Counted from the stretch's first letter, positions 1-10,257 are shown. The stretch is DNA of 64,000 nt from Henningerozyma blattae CBS 6284 (GCF_000315915.1 NC_020185.1:434001-498000); one strand, 5' to 3'. Numbers and translations are program-made. The notes: generated by a model from the sequence alone, not told the origin.

Positions 1-1262
1 TGACCTGCTGATAGAGAAGCTCTTATCATACCAACAGATAGATTAGGATGGAAATAATTAATCATAGAAGAAGATTTTTCATATAAAGTTTGAATTTCTG
101 GATATGAAACACCATTATCATATAAGATTGGTAGGATAACACCAACAACTCTTGGATTTAAGAAAATATTAGTAGTGTATTTATTGGTATCATTTATAGC
201 ATTTTTCCAAATATCAACAGCTTCTTGGAATAATAACAATTCTTTGAAAGCAGTTATTAAATGCATAGCACCATACTCATTTAATTGAACCTTAGCATTT
301 AAAACATCTTTTGAGATTTCTCTTAAAGATTTACACAAGTAATTGGTCATTTCTTTATGGAAAGATTGAGAATCATAATCAGGTTTCTTATTCATTCTAG
401 TTAATTGATTTCTATTGGCTCTTAGTCCATTATGTAACAAATGAACCAATTTAGAAACACGATCAGAATTTAATTCTGGAGTATTAATCAAATCATGATA
501 TAATCCCATTGCTCTACCAATTGAATCCCAAAATAGTGGGTTGGAATTAGAATTAGGATGCTCGGATCTATGTCTAATATTCTTTCTTCTTGGAGTCTGA
601 GACATGTATAATGTTTGAGAAACACAATCTTCAAAAGCACAGACTTTTTGGAACCAAGGAGAATCTGGGCCCACAGTATTATGATTTTGAGACTGTTGAA
701 TGTTGTTATTATGATTGTTTCTATTTTGATGTTGATTATGGTTATTATTGTTATATTTATTATTTTGATGATTTCTATTTTGATGATTAGTATTATGATT
801 ATTAAAATTCTTTGAATTAGAATTTTTCATCGTATCAGAAGGTATATTCTTATTATCCTTAGCCAATGATTGTTGTTGGTTATTTGAATTGTAAGAATTC
901 AAATTAGTCATCGAATTCTGAGATGAACTAGATAATGATATAGGATTAAAGGCATTATGAGGATTATTTGGATCTGGTTGGAATTGATTCAAATCCATCA
1001 TACTGGAAGAATTTCGAAAATTCATCTGACTTAAAGAATGTTGCAAAGAATAATCTTGAGATGAAATAGAAAGTGGAGTGGTGGATGGAGTAATTGAATT
1101 AGCTAAATTTGGAGAAGAAGCAACGTGCAAATTATAGTTTGGATTATTTGACAACTTATGAATTGTTTGGGGATTCATTTGAATGTTACTATTTTGTTGT
1201 TGAATGAAATTATTGTTCAAATGTTCCTTTGGAATAGAGGATGCTGGAGTAAAATTATACAT
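1..1262 (-). CDS. RMD9: RMD9/YBR238C family mitochondrial RNA-binding protein, partial (3' end outside window)
   Basis: The reading frame is open from an ATG at 1262 to the window edge, about 420 codons. The first ~200 residues are low complexity, rich in Asn, Gln and Ser. From about residue 207 comes a conserved block starting SPWFQKVCAFEDCVSQTLYM (around 590-645), then PNSNSNPLFWDSIGRAMGLY and NRNQLTRMNKKPDYDSQSFH, recognised from the Rmd9/Ybr238c pair of S. cerevisiae. Family knowledge: Rmd9 is a mitochondrial inner-membrane-associated pentatricopeptide-type protein that binds 3' ends of mitochondrial mRNAs and supports respiratory growth. MLC1 is also the next gene in S. cerevisiae, divergent from RMD9 (YGL107C/YGL106W). 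The two duplicates are similar, so which one this is cannot be settled here; the symbol rests on synteny. Small plus-strand frames at 590-815 are shadows. Confidence 0.9.
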   Translation of the reverse strand, partial: MYNFTPASSIPKEHLNNNFIQQQNSNIQMNPQTIHKLSNNPNYNLHVASSPNLANSITPSTTPLSISSQDYSLQHSLSQMNFRNSSSMMDLNQFQPDPNNPHNAFNPISLSSSSQNSMTNLNSYNSNNQQQSLAKDNKNIPSDTMKNSNSKNFNNHNTNHQNRNHQNNKYNNNNHNQHQNRNNHNNNIQQSQNHNTVGPDSPWFQKVCAFEDCVSQTLYMSQTPRRKNIRHRSEHPNSNSNPLFWDSIGRAMGLYHDLINTPELNSDRVSKLVHLLHNGLRANRNQLTRMNKKPDYDSQSFHKEMTNYLCKSLREISKDVLNAKVQLNEYGAMHLITAFKELLLFQEAVDIWKNAINDTNKYTTNIFLNPRVVGVILPILYDNGVSYPEIQTLYEKSSSMINYFHPNLSVGMIRASLSAG

Positions 1263-3176
1263 GATTATGAGTAAATTGATGAATATATTTTTTTTTATTT
1301 TAAAAAAGAAAATAATATTTTTATGATCTATATTATGGTTAAAATGTGAAACAAAAAAAATGCAGGAATAATATTATCAGTGAAATATATTGGAACTTAC
1401 AAAAATATTAATGAAGAATGAATGATTAGTATTTTTTTTTTGACAAGAAAGTTTGGTGGTAATAATATTGAATTTTCAATGGTAAAGTCTATTAATAAAA
1501 AATGAATGAAAATGAAATAAAAAACAGTGATGGAATCTAGTCTAATAAAAAAAAAATTAGTTTATTATTGGTAAACTAAAGAGTATCAGTGAAGTTGTAG
1601 TCCTTGAATATTTAATTTAATATTTTTGGCTGATAAATTAAACACGAAGGGCAATGCAAAATTTCACAAAATACAGTCAAACTTGTCGATATATTATTTG
1701 TTGAATTCAATAAAAAGAAGCAAACGAAGAAGATTAAAGTAATGAAGAATATTAAAAAAAAAGCTTTATTATCTAAAGAAACTAATTAATCTGGTTGATA
1801 TAATGGGAATAAAAAGAGCAGAGAAAAATAAACTATTAATAAAAATAGCACGTATTTATTAAGGCTTCTTGACTTGTCGTTAGCGTTGGAGTTTAGCTTG
1901 TCGATGGACGTAGCTAATTAAGTTCCATCGAATTGATGAGAATAAAAGAATGGGTAAATAAATAATTAGAAGTTTAATCAATGAATTTTTATGAAAGAAA
2001 AAAAAAAATTCTACAAGATACAAAAACATTAATTTGTCATAAAATGATAATGAAAAAAAAAATGCCACCATAATTTGGTCCTTCTCTTCAGTCTTTCATG
2101 GCTCCATGTATGTTCGTATCTAAAACCGCATAGGAAGGTTAGTAATTCAGTATTTGTTAGTAAGTATTGTTAAACTTTTCATAATCAATACACTTTAATT
2201 GTTGAAACTAGCTCAAAATCAATGGAATTTTAGCGAAAAATATCCAGAGAATTCTTCGTAAGTAAAGTTAGTTTCGAATCTAGTAATCGAGTAAGTAATA
2301 GTAAATATTGGTACTGCATAGCTGAATATTTCCCTCAGCGATAGTAGTGGTCCCAGATGCAAGGAGCTGGTTTCACGTATAGATTCTATCCGCCATGGCT
2401 CGACTTGGCCGAAAGGGCATTAGGTTAATAGTTAATTTTTTAAGAAATTTCAATACAAGTGGGAATTATTGATGAAAAGTTAACCGGATAGGAAGTCGAA
2501 TTGACTAAAAAAAAGAAATTAAAGAAAATTTTTCCAAAAATCTATAATGAAAATTAATTAATTTGGGAAACTTAGAAAAATCGAAAACAAAAACAGAAAT
2601 TCATGCTTTTCTACATTCTTCCGACTCTCTAAAAAAAAATAAAAAATAGAAGCCAATAGCTCAAAGAAAGCAGTGCAGAAGGAAACGGGTCATTTTCTGT
2701 TTTGGAAATATATTCCCATATAAGAATGCCTGCAGGAAAAGAAGTTCCTAAAGTGACGATGTTAAGACTTTGAGAACTCTACAGGCTTTTTTCAATATTG
2801 GGTAAAGCTCAGTTCTCCTGTTAATTTTCCCACGTTCATTCTCTACCAGATTCCTACTAGATCGTTCGTAATTGGATGTCATTGTTCCCACTTTCTGAGA
2901 TTTGTAAAATAGTTAAGCAATCAAGCGAAGAACGGACGATTCCTAATTAGGCTGAAAAAAACAAAAACAAATTTGAGAAATTTGAAAAATTTGAAAAAAT
3001 TGAAAAAATATGAAAAATCTAAAGACATCGCCTGATGGCACCACAATAATTTCTCCAAATCAGACAAGAAAGCATGGTAGCGTAGAACGTTCAGTTACTT
3101 GAAACAGTAAGTTTCGATGCAGAGCCTCATTGTTCAAGTACTGTGCAAAGAAATCTCCGCGGATTTAAAATCTGAA

Positions 3177-3224
3177 GAGGGTGGGGGCATAACCAATGAT
3201 ACTAGGTATCATCACCCTCATTGG
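3177..3224. other. Inverted-repeat (bulged hairpin) element
   Basis: A perfect 7-bp-arm palindrome ATGATAC-TAG-GTATCAT lies at 3196-3212. It is followed directly by CACCCTC (3213-3219), complementary to GAGGGTG at 3177-3183, so the two helices can stack with a 12-nt bulge between. A second outer pair, CCAATGA (3193-3199) and TCATTGG (3218-3224), would compete with this fold. The function is unknown. Confidence 0.5.
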
Positions 3225-4224
3225 CTAATGCAAATTGAGGGTCTGTTTGTACCCTTTTGTTTTTTTCCGGTCGGGCAAATGAAGCTAGTAATCAAAGTTT
3301 ACATTTCTTGTTTACAAAAAAAATATTGATCATAAGTGGTATGCTATGATCTGACATGAAGATGCCACATCTCAGGGCTTTTTTTTTATTTTTACTGGCT
3401 TTTGGGTGTCTAGAGTTTTCTAGCTTTGAAAAATATAACTAAATTGAAAAGAATGAAATCCGAATTTTTAAGCCTCCCTTAGAGAATCTTCTCATGGCGT
3501 TAGGAAAATTGACCAAGACGAAAAACAGCCTATCTTAACGGATTATTATCCGTATGGAAATCTTATTTACAGTAAATTTTGCCCGATCGAGAATCTTTGC
3601 TAGCCGAGGATGATAGGAATGAAGAGGCAATTTTCGAATCGTAAGGCTCTATGAGTTGGATGGAATTATCATTTACCGAATCATAATTGATTATATTTAA
3701 CTTGGCATTTTCCATATCGGCTAGATATGAAAATCATTAGTATCAGTTTAACCCACTCATATCTATTTTTTAAATCGTGATTAGCTTATTAATAAAACCG
3801 AAGAAATGACAATTGCCCCTCTTCAAGGGATAAGATGTGTATGTAGCCAGTAATTTGCATCCGAATGATCAAATCAGTATGCAAACGTAAAAGCCATGTT
3901 GTTATTTCTTTGAATCATTGGCCCCTAATGACAAACTTGTTCATACTTGTATTCTTTAACTAAGTAAAGTGTGGCTCAAGCACATGGTGGCACTAATATC
4001 TATCGATATGATCAATTATATCGAATTGCTTTTAAAATTGGGAAAGAGTTCCCTTGTTTCCAATACTTAGTTTTTCGAGTATTCAGGAACAGTTGTTGAA
4101 CTGGGTTTAAAGATTTTTTCTATTTTCTAGATTAATTTTCTTGGCAAATCCTTTTTTATTTCGAATTTTTGAATTCTTTTTTCTCTTTAATATTTTGAAA
4201 TCAAAAAAATAAACAAGAAAATAA

Positions 4225-4233
4225 CGGCGGCTA
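4225..4233 (-). promoter_or_regulatory. URS1-like (Ume6) element
   Basis: The minus strand reads TAGCCGCCG, the core of the URS1 element bound by Ume6 in early meiotic genes. A further GCC-rich half (accgcc, 4241-4246) follows within 8 bp. It lies 619 bp upstream of the MLC1 start and nearly 3 kb from RMD9, so its target is unclear. Confidence 0.45.
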
Positions 4234-4532
4234 AAACGTGACCGCCAAATAATCGTTTTACTTAAACTAAAAATAATTAACAAGCACCAGCTTAGTATCT
4301 AATAGCAATGCTATATCATTTTGCACGCAGCAACTACATGGGGGCTGTTTAGATGTCTTTAGAAGTATAAAATTGATACCGTTTTAGACATAACACTATA
4401 TATCTTGAAATCCCACAATTCTGTATAAAGGGTTATAGTTCATATTGAAATACAAATATGGTAAACTAATTATTATTTTTTATCTTTCATCTTTTAACTT
4501 ATGCCTTCTTTATTACAAACAGTTTATCTGCT

Positions 4533-4538
4533 CACGTG
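4533..4538. promoter_or_regulatory. CACGTG E-box (Cbf1/Pho4-type)
   Basis: The palindromic hexamer lies within TCACGTGA, 314 bp upstream of the MLC1 ATG. TCACGTGA is the preferred Cbf1 site. The assignment is by motif only. Confidence 0.35.
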
Positions 4539-4851
4539 ACCAATTATACTTAAACTGGAAGTATGTTTTTTATTTTCCCCATTCGGGAAATTTCATATCC
4601 CGAAATTTCACAAAATTTAACAAACAAAACTTGGAAAATTTCGATTTAATGTTTTCTTTTTTTCTAAATATTCCATAATTTAATTTGATCTAATCTAACA
4701 AACAAGTGGGTAAAGTTATTGATTTCAAATTGTTATCAATAGTAATAATAATTAAAAAAAGAAACAGAATTGATCTGCCAACCTTTAGCAGCTTTTGATT
4801 GAAATAAACTTCGTATTGAAAATAAACACAAAACACAAAACACAAATCAAA

Positions 4852-5289
4852 ATGTCTTCTGAAAAAACTAACAAAGATATCTTCACACTGTTTGACAAAA
4901 AAGGTCAAGGTGCCATATCTACTCAATTATTTGGCGATTACCTAAGAGCTGTTGGTTACAATCCAACCAACCAATTGACTCAAGACATTTTAAAGACCAG
5001 TTCCAAAGATCAATTGAGTTTTGATGATATAAATCTTTTGATCAAAGAAAATGAAAAATCTTTGACTGCTACTACTGATGCTAAAGTTGACGATTTCATC
5101 AAAGCCTTCCAAGTCTTTGACAAGGAAAACACGGGCAAAGTTTCTGTTGGTGACATCAGATACATGTTGACTGGTTTGGGTGAAAAGTTATCTGACGAAG
5201 AAGTCGATGAACTATTAAAAGGTGTTCAAGTCGATGCTGACGGGAGTGTCAATTATAAGAAGTTCATAGAAGATATTATAAGACAATAA
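4852..5289 (+). CDS. MLC1: Myosin essential light chain Mlc1
   Basis: This 145-residue protein begins MSSEKTNKDIFTLFDKKGQG and matches yeast Mlc1 (149 aa) along its whole length, including GDYLRAVGYNPTNQ, FQVFDKENTGKVSVGD and RYMLTGLGEKLSDEEVDELL. Family knowledge: Mlc1 is a calmodulin-like light chain that binds IQ motifs of the type V myosin Myo2, the type II myosin Myo1 and Iqg1, acting in polarised secretion and cytokinesis. The EF-hand loops lack full calcium-ligand sets. The ATG at 4852 is chosen; the frame is open upstream only to a TTG at 4795 and that part is not conserved. The start is preceded by an A-rich leader. MLC1 also neighbours RMD9 in S. cerevisiae. Confidence 0.97.
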   Translation: MSSEKTNKDIFTLFDKKGQGAISTQLFGDYLRAVGYNPTNQLTQDILKTSSKDQLSFDDINLLIKENEKSLTATTDAKVDDFIKAFQVFDKENTGKVSVGDIRYMLTGLGEKLSDEEVDELLKGVQVDADGSVNYKKFIEDIIRQ

Positions 5290-5945
5290 GGAACCAGACC
5301 CCTCTCTGCATGACATCCTACGAAAAAAACAACAATAAATAAAACAAGCATTAACCCTACACAGACCCAAATATACCAACATTATGTCCTATACTCTTTT
5401 TCCTCACCCATATACACGCTTATATAATAAACTGTTATAATTATCTAATCTGGCCTATTTACAAACTGCTACATAGATCACAAAAAAACTGTCCATTTTA
5501 TCCTGCTAATGTCGTTATAGTATCTTGTCAAATCATCAATTTAACTGCGATAAATGGTACATTTTCTGTCATCCGCCATTTACTGGCGCGGCGCCGCTTA
5601 TCTCCAGCTAGTTTTTTATAGAGTCCGAAAAAATGCCGTTATTTTTAAATTTTTTTTGCCTTTTGTTTAATGTTGAAAAATTAATGAAATAATATCGTAT
5701 TTACTATTGAAAGTGTTTTTTTATGTTTTTATTTTTCTATTTTTTTTTGTTTACCAATATAATACTCATTTGAGAATAATTGTATTTGTAATTGGATGCC
5801 ATCAGAAGGTCTAGAATTGAAAACTAATTCTATATTCTTGATTATATAAAACCCTGGACATCCAAGGCCACGTAATTGCAATTTATTTAAATTCCAAATC
5901 CAACATTTTTTTTTACCTACAATATACTAGATATCTCACCTCCCA
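5290..5945. other. Gene-free interval MLC1 to HD-domain gene
   Basis: This holds the MLC1 3' region and the promoter of the next gene. The one striking item is a GC-rich island with a perfect 10-bp palindrome GCGGCGCCGC at 5588-5597, standing out in AT-rich surroundings 349 bp upstream of the next ATG. A pyrimidine-rich leader precedes the start. Confidence 0.6.
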
Positions 5946-6575
5946 ATGACTACTGTATGGAAACCAGAGGAAAACATTCCTATTGAAGTTACCAATCTAC
6001 TTAAAGAATCACACCCAAACTATGTTTTAGCGATCTTGCATGTGGTTGAACGGTTGAAAATACAGAAACGTACCGGTTGGTTAGATCACGATATTAATGT
6101 ATGTGAAAGTATAGCTGATCATATGTATAGAATGAGTATAACATCCATGTTAATCACTGATCCTAATGTGGATAGAAATAGATGTGTTCGTATTGCCTTA
6201 GTTCATGATATAGCTGAATCCTTGGTAGGTGATATCACTCCACATGACCCAATTGGCAAAGACGAGAAACATCGTCGTGAATGGGAAACCATCCAATACT
6301 TGTGTGATCAATTGATTTCCAAATATAATAAAGTTGCTGCTGAAGAAATTAAACAGGATTGGCTAGCTTATGAAAATATCACATGCGTCGAGGCTCGTTA
6401 TGTCAAAGACATTGATAAGTATGAAATGTTGGTCCAATGTTATGAATATGAAAAGAGATCTAATGGTACCAAGAACTTGCAATCTTTTTGGAAGGCAATG
6501 GAGAGTATAAAGACTGACGAAGTTAAAAAATGGGCCGAGGATTTGAAAGTGAAAAGAGATGCCATCTTTACATGA
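5946..6575 (+). CDS. HD-domain 5'-deoxynucleotidase (YGL101W/YBR242W family, HDDC2-like)
   Basis: This 209-residue protein has the HD phosphohydrolase signature: His59 in SIADHMYRMS, His87-Asp88 in ALVHDIAESLVGDITP, and a downstream Asp in VKDIDKYEM. These are metal-binding residues of HD nucleotidases. It matches the S. cerevisiae pair YGL101W/YBR242W and human HDDC2 in length and order. Family knowledge: these enzymes hydrolyse deoxyribonucleoside 5'-monophosphates to nucleosides and phosphate, like bacterial YfbR. The ATG at 5946 follows directly on a T/C-rich leader. ARC1, VPS73 and RPL28, which lie between MLC1 and this gene in S. cerevisiae, are absent here. Confidence 0.92.
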   Translation: MTTVWKPEENIPIEVTNLLKESHPNYVLAILHVVERLKIQKRTGWLDHDINVCESIADHMYRMSITSMLITDPNVDRNRCVRIALVHDIAESLVGDITPHDPIGKDEKHRREWETIQYLCDQLISKYNKVAAEEIKQDWLAYENITCVEARYVKDIDKYEMLVQCYEYEKRSNGTKNLQSFWKAMESIKTDEVKKWAEDLKVKRDAIFT

Positions 6576-7052
6576 ATCTCAAGTTTCTTTCTTTTTTCAT
6601 AAATCGCATTCTCTACACTAATGTATATTCTTCCCAAGAGTATGTGCTAGTTTTATATATTTTATTCGAGCATATCTTTTATTTATTCATTCCGTTATTA
6701 CCCATCTAAAGATCATTTATTATTATTTTATTAAATTATTATAATAAAGAAAAAAAAACAAAAGCTTATTTATTTCAATTACTTGTATTTAATATTAATA
6801 ATATTATCCTAATATCTAATTTACTTCCCCTCCCTCACTAAGCATATCTATATATTTATTTTTATTACGTCTAACTTCAATTCGATAATACAAATTTATT
6901 TTATATATTATATATCCTAAAGTGTTAATATTTTTTTAATACGAGAAGGGTGAATAAAAAAGAAAAAAAATTGCAGGGAAATTTCAGTACTATCTATCAT
7001 GCATGGAAATGTAACAAAAAAAAAGCATCCTGATAATAATAGTGTTTAAATA
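6576..7052. other. Gene-free interval, HD-domain gene to DPH7
   Basis: AT-rich sequence with TATATA-type 3'-end signals around 6650-6910 and an A-rich leader before the next ATG. No conserved element was recognised. Confidence 0.6.
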
Positions 7053-8222
7053 ATGGAAGAATCAAACGTTTTAAATGCTGTCAAGACCAACTTACCTCCT
7101 TGTGCTTTACGTATTGTCCATGACAATTTCATTTTAATTGGAACTTATAATTTAGATAAACCAACAGGTAATAGAGATGGATCATTGGATATCTTCGATA
7201 TAAATTTAAATTTAATTCATTCTTATCATACGTATGGTGCTATTTTAGATTTAAAAGTCTCACCATTTGATAGAAACTTAATTGTAACAGGCCATTCAAC
7301 AGGTAATTTAATTTTATGGAAATTAGATTTTATAGAAGAAACTGATGATTTAATAGCAAAGGAGATTAAATCAATTCAAGTTTTTGATAAAGATACTTTA
7401 ATCACTTCATTACATTTTTCACCTTTAGATCCTACTCTATTATTAATAACGTCTACTTTAGGCGATTCTGCTACAATCAATCTTGAAACTGGTAATTTAG
7501 AAAATTTCAATGTAAAAATAATACAAGATTTTTATGAAAAATTAGATACAAATAAGCCTATAGAGGTTCAAGGATCTTCTCAAGTAGTCGTTGTTTATAG
7601 AGACAAAATTGAATCATTCGATCGTTCTCATGATTTAGAATGCTGGACTGGTGAATTTGGTTATTTACAACCTTTACAAAATGTGATATTTACTGGTGGT
7701 GATGATTCTCGTATAATAGCACATGATTTACGTTCCAAAGAAACTATTTGGTCTAATAATAAGATTCACCAGGCTGGTGTGGTGGCAATTAAATGTTCCA
7801 ATGATAATTTTAGAAATAATAAACCAACATCTATTCTAACAGGTTCATATGATGATCATATTAGATCACTTGATTTAAGAATGATGGGTGAGATGAGTAT
7901 TTTCCCAGGTGATAATATTTCTGCAATGAAAGTGTGGGAAACTAATTTAGGTGGTGGTGTTTGGAGATTCAGTGAGTGTCCAGAACCTTTAAAGAGTTCA
8001 TTGAAAGAAGGAGAAGACAAATTAATGGTTTGTTGTATGTACAATGGTGCTAAGATTGTCTCATTATCAGATAAATTTATAGATGAAACAGGAGAATATT
8101 TCCAAGAAGTAGGTTATTTGAAAACAGGCCATGAATCGATGTGTTACGGCGGTGATTGGTCTTCAGAATTTATTGCAACTTGCTCATTTTACGATAACTC
8201 TTTACAACTTTGGAAAGAATAG
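7053..8222 (+). CDS. DPH7: Diphthine methylesterase Dph7 (Rrt2), WD40 protein
   Basis: This 389-residue WD40 protein matches S. cerevisiae Rrt2/Dph7 (YBR246W, 387 aa). It starts with a conserved LPPCALRIVHDNFILIGTYNLD segment and ends GHESMCYGGDWS...NSLQLWKE. Recognisable WD blades include VTGHSTGNLILWKL, FTGGDDSRIIAHDLRS and LTGSYDDHIRSLDLR. Family knowledge: Dph7 removes the methyl ester from methylated diphthine so that Dph6 can amidate it, finishing diphthamide on translation elongation factor eEF2 in the cytosol. Its place between the HD-domain gene and SRM1 merges the YBR242-246 and YGL101-097 tracks of S. cerevisiae. Confidence 0.94.
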   Translation: MEESNVLNAVKTNLPPCALRIVHDNFILIGTYNLDKPTGNRDGSLDIFDINLNLIHSYHTYGAILDLKVSPFDRNLIVTGHSTGNLILWKLDFIEETDDLIAKEIKSIQVFDKDTLITSLHFSPLDPTLLLITSTLGDSATINLETGNLENFNVKIIQDFYEKLDTNKPIEVQGSSQVVVVYRDKIESFDRSHDLECWTGEFGYLQPLQNVIFTGGDDSRIIAHDLRSKETIWSNNKIHQAGVVAIKCSNDNFRNNKPTSILTGSYDDHIRSLDLRMMGEMSIFPGDNISAMKVWETNLGGGVWRFSECPEPLKSSLKEGEDKLMVCCMYNGAKIVSLSDKFIDETGEYFQEVGYLKTGHESMCYGGDWSSEFIATCSFYDNSLQLWKE

Positions 8223-8763
8223 CTATAAATTACATTCACTATTCCAAAGGTTATATCAACCTACTATATACATTAATAACTTTTTTTTCCTTATACCCAG
8301 TACTAATTAGTTGACATATTTGATCTTTATTCATTTTAAATTGAATTATTAATCTTCTCTAGAACGATAGAAAAGGTCTTATTAAAACAAATAAACTTTC
8401 AAACTTGTAAAATGCAAAAAAATGATAATTCACAATTGACTCCACGTATATTTTATTTCATTTTTTTTTCTTGACAGTCTCCTTTTTACCTCTTAGAAAA
8501 ATTCGCACTATTCGTTTATGGAAATACATTTTCACGCCTTACCTTTCATAATTTTAATTATTGGCATCCCAGATCTTTAGGGAAACCCTATATTAAAATT
8601 ATATAAATATTAAGCTTGAAAAGTAAAGTATATTAAAAAGTATAATTGAAATAAAAAAACAGCAACAAATAAAAAAAAAATACAAAATTATTCAATTCTG
8701 ATAATTTAACTAGATTATTTTAAAATAATAAAAAATAAAAATAATATTAAAGCTCCATAAACA
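8223..8763. other. Gene-free interval DPH7 to SRM1
   Basis: T-rich then A-rich sequence; an AACCCTA core occurs near 8585 and a TATAAATA-like element near 8603. No RNA gene or repeat was recognised. Confidence 0.6.
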
Positions 8764-10257
8764 ATGCCGAAAAGAGCTAGATCGACAAATAGTACTAATA
8801 AAACTGCAAATCATCAAGAAAAAAAACCATCCAAATCATATACTTCGAAAATTATTAACAATATCAATGATTATAAACAATTAAACATTTCTCTTGAACC
8901 ATTAGATGTTTTTACTTGGGGGACAGGTTCTATGTGTGAATTGGGCCAAGGCCCATTAGCAAAAAATAAAGAAATTAAAAGACCAAGAATTAATAACTAT
9001 TTAAACAAAGAAGATATTGGTATAGTTTCCATTACTGTAGGTGGTATGCATACAATTGCTCTTGATAAAAATGAAAATATTTGGAGCTGGGGTTGTAACG
9101 ATGTTGGCGCTTTAGGTAGAGATACTTCTGGCGCTAAAGAAGTCTTGAAAGATATGGATAAAGAAAATGCTTCCTCTGATGAAGATGATGATGGTGATCT
9201 AAATGACTTGGAATCAACTCCAATGAAAATTGAAAAACATTATTTTAAGGAGTCATTAGATCAAGAGGCAAAGATTGTTCAATTAACCGCTACCGATAAT
9301 GCAAGTTGTATATTGTTTAATAATGGTGATGTTTACGCTTGGGGTACATTCCGTTGTAATGAAGGTATATTAGGCTTTTATAAGGAAGATATTAAAATTC
9401 AAAGAACTCCATGGAAATTACCAAGTTTTTCTAAATATAACATTGTTCAAATTGCATCAGGAAAAGATCATCTTTTATTTCTTGACGAATCAGGTGAAGT
9501 TTTTGCTTGGGGTAATGGCCAACAAAATCAGCTAGGTAGAAAAATTCTTGAAAGATTCCGTTTAAAGACGTTAGACCCAAGATCCTTTGGACTACGCCAT
9601 GTTAAATATATTGCAAGTGGTGAAAATCATTGTTTTGCTCTTAAAAAAGATGGCACATTAGTAAGCTGGGGGTTAAATCAGTTTGGCCAATGTGGGATTT
9701 CAGAAGAAATTCAAGATGGTGGAATTGTTTCAATCCCTAAGAAAGTCTTATTACCAGTAAATAGTTCTAATGGATTTGGAAAAATCAAAATGATCTGTGC
9801 AGGTGAACATCATAGCTTACTCTTGAACGAAGATGGTGATATATACAGTTTTGGTAGATTAGATATGTGTGAGGTAGGTATTTCTAAGAAAGACTTACCA
9901 GATTATGTTTATAAAGATGTCCACGAGAAACCAAGAAGTATACCAATCCCAACATTACTAAAAGGTAATAATAATGAACCTTTACCAAATTTCAAATACA
10001 TTGACGTAGGGTCTCATCATTCTATTGCCATTTCAACTAATGGTATAATGTATTCATGGGGGTTTGGTGATACTTATGCCGTTGGATTAGGACCTACAGA
10101 CGGCGATACTGAGATTCCTACTAGGATTAAAAATACTGCTACAGCAGATGAACAAATGATCTTTGTTGGATGTGGAGGGCAATTTTCAGTAGCAGGAGGT
10201 ATTAAATTATCTGATAAATTAAGTCAAAAGCGTAAGACTGAAATGGGTGACGATTAA
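8764..10257 (+). CDS. SRM1: Ran guanine nucleotide exchange factor Srm1/Prp20 (RCC1 homologue)
   Basis: This 497-residue protein has a basic N-terminal tail (MPKRARSTNSTNKT...) followed by RCC1 repeats, each with a WGxG-type core: FTWGTGSMCELGQG, WSWGCNDVGALGRD, YAWGTFRCNEGILG, FAWGNGQQNQLGRK, VSWGLNQFGQCG, YSFGRLDMCEVG and YSWGFGDTYAVGLG. This gives seven blades, as in the family. S. cerevisiae Srm1 (YGL097W) is 482 aa. An acidic insert (DEDDDGDLND) occurs near residue 140. Family knowledge: the chromatin-bound exchange factor loads Gsp1 (Ran) with GTP in the nucleus, setting the direction of nuclear transport. The ATG lies after a long A-rich leader. Confidence 0.97.
   Translation: MPKRARSTNSTNKTANHQEKKPSKSYTSKIINNINDYKQLNISLEPLDVFTWGTGSMCELGQGPLAKNKEIKRPRINNYLNKEDIGIVSITVGGMHTIALDKNENIWSWGCNDVGALGRDTSGAKEVLKDMDKENASSDEDDDGDLNDLESTPMKIEKHYFKESLDQEAKIVQLTATDNASCILFNNGDVYAWGTFRCNEGILGFYKEDIKIQRTPWKLPSFSKYNIVQIASGKDHLLFLDESGEVFAWGNGQQNQLGRKILERFRLKTLDPRSFGLRHVKYIASGENHCFALKKDGTLVSWGLNQFGQCGISEEIQDGGIVSIPKKVLLPVNSSNGFGKIKMICAGEHHSLLLNEDGDIYSFGRLDMCEVGISKKDLPDYVYKDVHEKPRSIPIPTLLKGNNNEPLPNFKYIDVGSHHSIAISTNGIMYSWGFGDTYAVGLGPTDGDTEIPTRIKNTATADEQMIFVGCGGQFSVAGGIKLSDKLSQKRKTEMGDD

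Larger units (their letters stand above)
1263..4851. other. 3.6 kb gene-free interval between RMD9 and MLC1
   Basis: No frame longer than about 80 codons occurs, and those present look random (an ATG frame at 3117-3329 has no recognisable composition or motif). The stretch holds A/T-rich promoter-like sequence near both ends, a bulged dyad at 3177-3219, a URS1-like element at 4225-4233 and a CACGTG at 4533-4538. It is several times longer than most intergenic spaces in this window. No tRNA, snRNA, RNase P RNA, SRP RNA or LTR could be recognised by eye. Confidence 0.7.

Noticed and set aside
590..815. Two 66-codon plus-strand frames
   Set aside because: They lie antisense within the RMD9 Asn-rich coding region, and the first starts only with TTG.
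3117..3329. 70-codon ATG frame in the 3.6 kb intergenic region
   Set aside because: It overlaps the dyad element, has no recognisable motif, and random frames of this length are expected in 3.6 kb on six frames.
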